Below are positions 58,911 through 64,000 of a stretch of DNA of 64,000 bases, piece after piece. Within the stretch, counting starts at the first letter, position 1; each line of letters begins with the position of its first letter. A program made the translations under genes and the position numbers. The DNA is from Bacteroidia bacterium. GTDB lineage: Bacteria > Bacteroidota > Bacteroidia > SpSt-205. The notes beneath the pieces are model-generated. The model saw only the letters and a list, made by a program, of their open reading frames with translations, did no database searches and had not been told where the DNA came from. The stretch is from the NCBI GenBank assembly GCA_026003215.1, contig BPGV01000001.1, positions 585,570-649,569 of the forward strand, written 5' to 3'.

Positions 58911-60161
58911 ATGGTACTTCGCGTGATAATAGGCTCGCTTCATCTTGTGCTCTTCGGATGGGCGCAATCAATAGGTATCGGTACACCTACCCCGGACCCC
59001 TCCGCTCGGCTGCACATAGAGGACACCCAGCGAGGCCTTCTTATTCCTCGCCTCACCACCACACAAAGAAATGCTATACCCAACCCTGCTACGGGGTTAC
59101 TTATTTATAACACCGACTGTAACCGCTTCCAATACTGGACAGGGAGCACCTGGGTTTCTCTCGCTTTACAAGCCTCCTCTTGGTGTGCTGGCTCCAGCTG
59201 GGGCTACCGAGTACCTATCACCCTCAATAACCCCAACTCATTTCCTCTCCAAAACTTCCAGGTAATGCTTCTATTGGATACCCAGACTCCTATCGCAGCG
59301 GGCAAGATGCAATCCTCAGGGGCTGATATCCGCTTCTATGACGCAAACTGTACGCCTCTCCCGCACTGGATAGAGTCTGGCCTAAATACCCCTACCACCC
59401 GCCTATTTGTCAAAGTACCCCTGCTCAACCCAGGCAGCACGACTATCTACCTTTTTTATGGCAACCCTGCCGCCGCCAATACAGCTTCGCCTACCTTAGT
59501 ATTTGATTTTTGGGAGGACTTTAACGGTAGCTTAGGCCAGTTCCAAACCTGGGGGGCGCCTGCCTACACTATTACAGGTGGGGTGCTTAGCTATACCGGC
59601 GGAGGAAGTTTTACCCTCACTACAGCGCTCCCTTATGCCCTCAATAATAGCCTGGGCACCAATACCGCCGGTGCCTTCTTAGAAGCCCGAGTTCGGTATG
59701 GTCCTCCCTCCTCAGGCGCCAATACCTACAGTGGCGTCTTAGAAGCAAATTCTGCGCAAACCGGCGGATGTTCGAATAACGCTTGCGGCCAAGCGGTCAT
59801 CCACTACATGCGAGAAGTAAACTCCCAAAATATTGGCGTGTGGGTAGGGAATGGCGCCGCCGCCTCTTACAATATCTATTACAACAGCAACTGCTGGACC
59901 AGTGCAGACAACACGTGGTATATCCTTGGTCAGAAGGTCCTTCCTGCTCAGGCATTTTTCCTAAGAGACTACACAAGCATGTGTAATACTGCCACCTTTG
60001 GCTGGGCCCGCGATCTACGGTGGATTATCTTGGGGCATTTTGATGGCTTTAACACGAATAGTCAAGATACGGAGTACGACTGGGTACGGGTACGCAAGGC
60101 TGCCCCTGCGGATCCCACTGCCACCCCCCTTCCTGAGGAAACCCCCTCAGCCTGTAACTAA
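58911..60161 (+). CDS. Secreted protein with DUF2341 domain
   Basis: 416 residues from ATG 58911 (signal [18 protein letters not shown]). Residues about 20-85 repeat the collar-like segment of the YadA-like protein at 21330-23339 nearly word for word ([49 protein letters not shown]). Residues about 95-205 are a DUF2341 domain ([51 protein letters not shown]), and the rest resembles a concanavalin-like beta-sandwich, a pairing often linked to glycan binding. No sorting domain is visible at the C terminus ([12 protein letters not shown]). It ends one base before the convergent mutase gene. Confidence 0.84.
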   Translation: MVLRVIIGSLHLVLFGWAQSIGIGTPTPDPSARLHIEDTQRGLLIPRLTTTQRNAIPNPATGLLIYNTDCNRFQYWTGSTWVSLALQASSWCAGSSWGYRVPITLNNPNSFPLQNFQVMLLLDTQTPIAAGKMQSSGADIRFYDANCTPLPHWIESGLNTPTTRLFVKVPLLNPGSTTIYLFYGNPAAANTASPTLVFDFWEDFNGSLGQFQTWGAPAYTITGGVLSYTGGGSFTLTTALPYALNNSLGTNTAGAFLEARVRYGPPSSGANTYSGVLEANSAQTGGCSNNACGQAVIHYMREVNSQNIGVWVGNGAAASYNIYYNSNCWTSADNTWYILGQKVLPAQAFFLRDYTSMCNTATFGWARDLRWIILGHFDGFNTNSQDTEYDWVRVRKAAPADPTATPLPEETPSACN

Positions 60162-60162
60162 G

Positions 60163-62169
60163 CTACAGTACGCTCGCTGGCTGCGCTAAATACAAGTCCA
60201 GAAGCTTATGCGCAATCTCCACCAGCGAAGTACCTGGGGGAAACACCGCCTTCACCCCCTGCGCTTCCAAAGCGGGTATATCTTCCGGCGGGATGATACC
60301 GCCTACGGTGACGGGCATATCCCCTCGGCCTAACTTGGTGAGTTCCTCTAATAACAGCGGGACGAGGGTATCGTGAGCGCCTGCGAGAGAGGAGACCCCG
60401 ATAAAATGCACGTCATTTTCCACGGCGCGGCGGGCGGCTTCTTCGGGCGTCTGAAAGAGCGGCCCTAAATCTACGTCAAAGCCCATATCTACGAGGCCCG
60501 AGGCCACAGCTTTTGCGCCCCGGTCATGGCCATCTTGCCCGAGCTTGGCGATGAGGATGCGGGGCCGACGCCCATACCGCTGGATAAACTGCGTTATTTT
60601 CTGCTGGAGGGCCTGCCAGTCGGGGTTCTCGCTGAGGTGCTGGGCATACACGCCGGTCACGATTTGAGCGGTGGGTTCGTACCGGCCAAAGGCCCGTTCC
60701 ATAGCCGCAGAAATCTCCCCTAAGGTAGATCGGCGCCGCGCCGCCTCAATCGCCACCGCTAAAAGGTTTTCTTTTTTATCTCGCGCTGCCCCGTACAATC
60801 TTTCTAAAATATCCCGTACGGAGGCCTCATCTCTTTTAGCTTTGACGGCCTGAAGGCGAGCAATTTGTTTTTCACGTACCGCGTGGTTGTCTATTTTGAG
60901 GATAGGCGGCAAGGGCGCTTCTGGGACGAGAAAGCGATTGACACCGACCCATACTTCTTCGCCGGTTTCCAGGCGGGCTTGTCGCTGAGCTGCGGCCCGC
61001 TGTATTTGGAGCTGGGGCCATCCCGCCATAATCGCTTTTGTCATACCGCCCATCGCCTCTATCTCCTGGATCCACTGCCAGGCTTTATCTGCCAGCTGAC
61101 GGGTAAGCTGCTCCACCAAAAAGCTTCCCCCCAAGGGATCTACGGGTCGGGTGATGTGGGCCTCCCGCTGTAAGATAAGTTGGGTATTGCGGGCTACTCG
61201 CGCCGAGAGTTCGCTGGGTAGTGCGAGTGCCTCATCAAAGGCGTTGGTGTGTAGCGACTGGGTGCCGCCCAGCGCAGCTGCCAGCGCTTCTATGGCGGTT
61301 CGGGCGATGTTATTCATGGGGTCTTGGGCCGTAAGGCTATAGCCAGAAGTCTGGCAGTGCGTGCGCAGCGCTAAACTCTTGGGGTTTGTGGCCCCCAGGT
61401 CACGCATGAGCGTAGCCCAGAGCCAACGCGCCGCCCGTAGCTTCGCTACTTCCGTAAAAAAGTGCATCCCAATCGCAAAAAAGAAACTCAGCCGCGGCGC
61501 AAACTGGTCTATAGGTAAGCCCGCTGCCAGCCCTGCCCGTACGTATTCCAGCCCATCCGCCAGCGTAAAGGCCAGTTCCATATCCAGAGTCGCCCCCGCC
61601 TCATGAATATGATACCCACTGATGCTAATGGAGTTAAACTTGGGCAGATGTCGGGAAAGATAGGCAAAAATATCGGTGATGATGCGCATGGAGGGTTCTG
61701 GGGGATAGATGTAGGTATTGCGCACCATGAACTCTTTGAGAATATCATTTTGGATGGTGCCGGTGAGCTTTTCTTGGGGTACGCCCTGCTCTTCTGCGGT
61801 GACGATGAAGAACGCCAAAACGGGGATGACGGCGCCATTCATGGTCATGGAAACGGAGACCTTGTCCAAGGGGATGCCGTCAAAGAGGATCTTCATGTCC
61901 TCCACGGTATCTATGGCGACTCCGGCTTTGCCCACATCGCCAATCACGCGGGGGTCATCGGAGTCATAGCCTCGGTGGGTAGGCAGGTCAAACGCTACGG
62001 ATAGGCCGGTCTGGCCTGCAGCCAGTGCCTTGCGATAAAAGGCGTTGCTTTCCTCGGCGGAGGAGAAGCCGGCGTATTGGCGGATAGTCCAGGGCTTCCC
62101 GATGTACATGCTCGCATAAGGTCCGCGCAAGTAAGGCGGCCCCCCTGCGATGTAGTCTACATGCTTCAT
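60163..62169 (-). CDS. Methylmalonyl-CoA mutase, large (catalytic) subunit
   Basis: B12-dependent interconversion of methylmalonyl-CoA and succinyl-CoA, used in propionate metabolism. 668 residues: TIM-barrel domain (about 1-500; [93 protein letters not shown]) and C-terminal cobalamin domain (about 540-668) with the cobalt-ligand motif [12 protein letters not shown] (DxHxxG). It lacks the ~40-50 residue N-terminal arm of typical large subunits and no small-subunit gene is adjacent, so it may act as a homodimer or have its partner elsewhere. Its ATG overlaps the stop of the alanine dehydrogenase gene by four bases. Confidence 0.94.
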   Translation of the reverse strand: MKHVDYIAGGPPYLRGPYASMYIGKPWTIRQYAGFSSAEESNAFYRKALAAGQTGLSVAFDLPTHRGYDSDDPRVIGDVGKAGVAIDTVEDMKILFDGIPLDKVSVSMTMNGAVIPVLAFFIVTAEEQGVPQEKLTGTIQNDILKEFMVRNTYIYPPEPSMRIITDIFAYLSRHLPKFNSISISGYHIHEAGATLDMELAFTLADGLEYVRAGLAAGLPIDQFAPRLSFFFAIGMHFFTEVAKLRAARWLWATLMRDLGATNPKSLALRTHCQTSGYSLTAQDPMNNIARTAIEALAAALGGTQSLHTNAFDEALALPSELSARVARNTQLILQREAHITRPVDPLGGSFLVEQLTRQLADKAWQWIQEIEAMGGMTKAIMAGWPQLQIQRAAAQRQARLETGEEVWVGVNRFLVPEAPLPPILKIDNHAVREKQIARLQAVKAKRDEASVRDILERLYGAARDKKENLLAVAIEAARRRSTLGEISAAMERAFGRYEPTAQIVTGVYAQHLSENPDWQALQQKITQFIQRYGRRPRILIAKLGQDGHDRGAKAVASGLVDMGFDVDLGPLFQTPEEAARRAVENDVHFIGVSSLAGAHDTLVPLLLEELTKLGRGDMPVTVGGIIPPEDIPALEAQGVKAVFPPGTSLVEIAHKLLDLYLAQPASVL

Positions 62170-63353
62170 AGGACCAGGAGGTCTATATCTACGCTTTCTT
62201 TATGGAAAAGGCGGGCCAGGGTACGGTTCGTGAGCTGCCGGCCATAGGTATAAACGCCCGTTTTGAGCATGTGCCCTGCAGCCAAAAGGGTACGAATCCC
62301 CCCCGCATCTCCCAGCCGTAAAAGTATCGGGAGAAGCACATTACTAAAAGCAATAGAAGCCGTGCGCGGCACGCGAGAAGGGATATTGGGCACGCAATAA
62401 TGGACCACGCCATACTTGGTGAAGGTGGGCAGTTCGTGGGTGGTTTGTACGCTGGTTTCTACATTACCGCCTTGGTCTATGGCTACATCTATGATGACGC
62501 TGCCTTCGTTCATTTTCGCCACCTGATCGGCGGTCACGACGATGTGCGCGGGGGAACCTTTGCGGTAGAGCGCCCCAATCAAGACGTCGGTTTGCGGCAG
62601 CAGTTCATCTAAGAGGTCAGGTTGAATAAGGCCTGTGGGCAGGGGCTGGCCTAAAGCGATACGCAAGCGCTGGAGGCGATAGACTTCTTCGTCCAGCACA
62701 TGGACGCTGCAGCCGAAGCCTAATGCGGCCCGCGCGGCATATAAAGCTACAGTTCCCGCCCCTAAAATAAGGACGCGGGCTGGGGGTACGCCGGTGATAC
62801 CCCCTAAGAGCATGGCTCGCCCCTGCTGGCCTAAGAGTTCTGCGGCGATTTGCACCGCTGCATACCCCGCTATTTCGCTCATGATGCGCATGATGGGGAG
62901 GCTCCCGTCTTTAGCCTGCAAAAACTCATAGCCAATCGCCGTGACATTTTTATCCAAGAGCGTCTGTAAGAAAGCCTCTTGTAAAGACCCCATGTGCACA
63001 GCAGAAAAGAGTATCTGCTTTGGCCGGAGGAACTGTAGCTCGCGTTCGGTAGGCGGGGTGATTTTTACGATGCACTCGGCGGCTTGATAGACTTCTTCGG
63101 GGCTATAAACGAGGGTAGCGCCGGCTTCTGCGTAGGCTCGGTCTGGGAAAGAGGCGTATTCTCCTGCCCGATGCTCAATAAAGACTTGGTATCCCCGAGC
63201 AGTAAGCGTAGCCACGGCAGAAGGGGTGAGCGGCACCCGTCGCTCTTGTAAGTGCCTTTCCCGCGGTATGCCTATGGCTAAGGAAGTGCCTTCTCGGGTT
63301 AGACGTTGCGCAAGTGGTTGTGGTTGAAGGCCTGCGGCATGCCCGCCCCCCAT
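62166..63353 (-). CDS. Alanine dehydrogenase (AlaDH/PNT family)
   Basis: NAD-dependent oxidative deamination of alanine to pyruvate, or the reverse. 395 residues. N-terminal AlaDH/PNT part ([53 protein letters not shown]), [20 protein letters not shown] with the Rossmann glycines, then [15 protein letters not shown] and the end [20 protein letters not shown]. The transhydrogenase alpha chain is the alternative, but there is no membrane part and the C-terminal DQGG and NIPS motifs fit alanine dehydrogenase. The first ~25 residues look extra, so an internal start is possible. It begins three bases after the SlyD-like gene's stop, in a three-gene operon. Confidence 0.86.
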   Translation of the reverse strand: MGGGHAAGLQPQPLAQRLTREGTSLAIGIPRERHLQERRVPLTPSAVATLTARGYQVFIEHRAGEYASFPDRAYAEAGATLVYSPEEVYQAAECIVKITPPTERELQFLRPKQILFSAVHMGSLQEAFLQTLLDKNVTAIGYEFLQAKDGSLPIMRIMSEIAGYAAVQIAAELLGQQGRAMLLGGITGVPPARVLILGAGTVALYAARAALGFGCSVHVLDEEVYRLQRLRIALGQPLPTGLIQPDLLDELLPQTDVLIGALYRKGSPAHIVVTADQVAKMNEGSVIIDVAIDQGGNVETSVQTTHELPTFTKYGVVHYCVPNIPSRVPRTASIAFSNVLLPILLRLGDAGGIRTLLAAGHMLKTGVYTYGRQLTNRTLARLFHKESVDIDLLVL

Positions 63354-63356
63354 AGC

Positions 63357-63800
63357 TTATACCACCTCCAAAATCGTGACCTGATACTTTAGCGCCTTGC
63401 CTGCCAGCGGATGATTGGCATCCAGCTCTACGCTTTCTGCATCTACCTGGGTCACATACGCCAAGATAGGTTCTGCTTCTGGCGCAGAAGAGGTATACAG
63501 CTGCAACACATCCCCTACCCGCAGCTCCTCTCCCCCCTCATCCGAAAGCCCTTGAAGCTGTGCCCGCGGTACCCGAAAAACCAGCTCTTCCCGATAAGGA
63601 CCGAAGGCTTCCTCAGGCGAAAGGGTAAATGTATGCGTCTCCCCCGCCGAAAGCCCCATAAGGGCCTCTTGAAATGCTGGAAGTACCTCAGGATCTCCTA
63701 CTGTAAACGTAAGCGGTTCCGAACTTTCACTCAGGACCTGGCCGCCTTCATCCATCAAGACATACCGCAGCGTGACTGTGCTGCCTGGATTAATACGCAT
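63357..63800 (-). CDS. SlyD-like FKBP-type peptidyl-prolyl isomerase
   Basis: Short FKBP-fold isomerase and chaperone of about 147 residues from ATG 63800 (MRINPGSTVTLRYVLMDEGG). It shows the split FKBP domain characteristic of SlyD, with an inserted flap: LTFTVGDPEVLPAFQEALMG, GLSAGETHTFTLSPEEAFGP, then the insert (VFRVPRAQLQGL ... LAYVTQVDAESVELDANHPL) and a return to the FKBP fold (AGKALKYQVTILEVV). No metal-binding His-rich tail is present. A start at 63842 is rejected because it crosses the promoter box and terminator tail. It heads the operon with alanine dehydrogenase and mutase genes, though a functional link is not obvious. Confidence 0.9.
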   Translation of the reverse strand: MRINPGSTVTLRYVLMDEGGQVLSESSEPLTFTVGDPEVLPAFQEALMGLSAGETHTFTLSPEEAFGPYREELVFRVPRAQLQGLSDEGGEELRVGDVLQLYTSSAPEAEPILAYVTQVDAESVELDANHPLAGKALKYQVTILEVV

Positions 63801-63807
63801 ATCTGCG

Positions 63808-63815
63808 CTAAGGTA
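63808..63815 (-). promoter_or_regulatory. Probable -7 element of the slyD-ald-mutase operon
   Basis: TACCTTAG on the reverse strand, one mismatch to TAnnTTTG, seven bases before the ATG at 63800. It directly follows the T-run of the terminator at 63829-63864. Confidence 0.45.
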
Positions 63816-63864
63816 CAAAAAAAGAAACAGGCGGGAGCTCAACCCGAGGGGAGCTCAACCGCCT
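63815..63864 (-). terminator. Intrinsic terminator of the gene at the right edge
   Basis: AGGCGG-GAGCTC (63829-63840) pairs with GAGCTC-AA-CCGCCT (63851-63864), a 12-base-pair stem with a two-base bulge and a ten-base loop. On the reverse strand GTTTC and seven T follow. It lies 22 bases after the stop codon at 63887, supporting a real gene ending there. Confidence 0.75.
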
Positions 63865-63886
63865 GGGCTTGCTTCGTTGTGGGCGA

Positions 63887-64000
63887 CTACTCTTCCCCAA
63901 AGGTGCAGGAGCGACTCTGATCCCGCCAAGGGGTTTCTGCTGAGCGGTACTTCCGGCCGCTTGAAACGACTTTTGCGCTACCTAAAATACCTTTGACCGC
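63887..64000 (-). CDS. C-terminal end of an unidentified gene (runs off the right edge)
   Basis: An open reverse frame of 37 codons from base 64000 to a TAG at 63887-63889. It ends VVSSGRKYRSAETPWRDQ then SRSCTFGEE. I do not recognise the family. The main reason to believe in it is the strong intrinsic terminator starting 22 bases downstream on the same strand. Confidence 0.5.
   Translation of the reverse strand, partial: AVKGILGSAKVVSSGRKYRSAETPWRDQSRSCTFGEE

Noticed and set aside
63988-63995. TACCTTTG on the plus strand at the right edge, resembling a promoter
   Set aside because: It lies inside the reverse reading frame that ends at 63887 and is backed by a terminator on that strand, so the match is probably chance.

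Overview
The window comes from a Bacteroidota bacterium with roughly balanced base composition. The phylum is supported by C-terminal sorting domains of the type IX secretion system (both type A and type B), SprB and PKD repeat adhesins, a MurF-alanine racemase fusion, a futalosine-pathway MqnC, and the -7 promoter element TAnnTTTG. No tRNA, rRNA, CRISPR array, insertion sequence or phage was recognised. No gene-free stretch exceeds 300 bases.

Layout. 1-1.2 kb: start of a TonB-dependent receptor (reverse), broken at a run of nine C. 1.3-3.2 kb: dihydrolipoamide dehydrogenase, converging on dihydrofolate reductase. 3.3-3.4 kb: a GC-rich cluster of palindromes. 3.4-7.1 kb: reverse operon of an enoyl-CoA hydratase/isomerase (frameshifted), KdsA, a ketoacyl synthase and BioF. 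7.2-8 kb: a CAP-domain protein. 8-26 kb: surface locus A, with a ~3,380-residue SprB-like adhesin, a beta-helix protein, a YadA-like/S74 fibre, a helical protein of unknown function and a small sorted protein. 26-42 kb: housekeeping genes (quinone oxidoreductase-like, pheS, PAS-phosphatase, PpiD, cysteine desulfurase, Ser/Thr kinase, CPBP protease, murF-alr, M28 peptidase, mqnC). 42-60 kb: surface locus B, with three reverse surface genes including a 22-PKD protein, a paralogue of the unknown helical protein, and three forward fibre or sorted proteins. 60-64 kb: methylmalonyl-CoA mutase large subunit, alanine dehydrogenase, a SlyD-like isomerase and the end of one more gene.

How it fits together. 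About a third to a half of the window encodes exported surface proteins, most carrying type IX sorting domains, suggesting gliding, adhesion or a fibrous coat. The secretion machinery itself is not here. Two features stand out. First, twelve genes have an exact TAnnTTTG box ending only 4-8 bases before the start codon, which implies leaderless or nearly leaderless mRNAs. Second, a pair of ~527-residue, tryptophan-rich, apparently cytoplasmic helical paralogues each sits just upstream of a surface-protein gene, one in each locus; their function is unknown and they are the best candidate for something undescribed.

Caution: six single-base disruptions were found in four genes, and all six look like +1 insertions. 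Sequencing or assembly error is the simplest explanation, especially in the repeat array.
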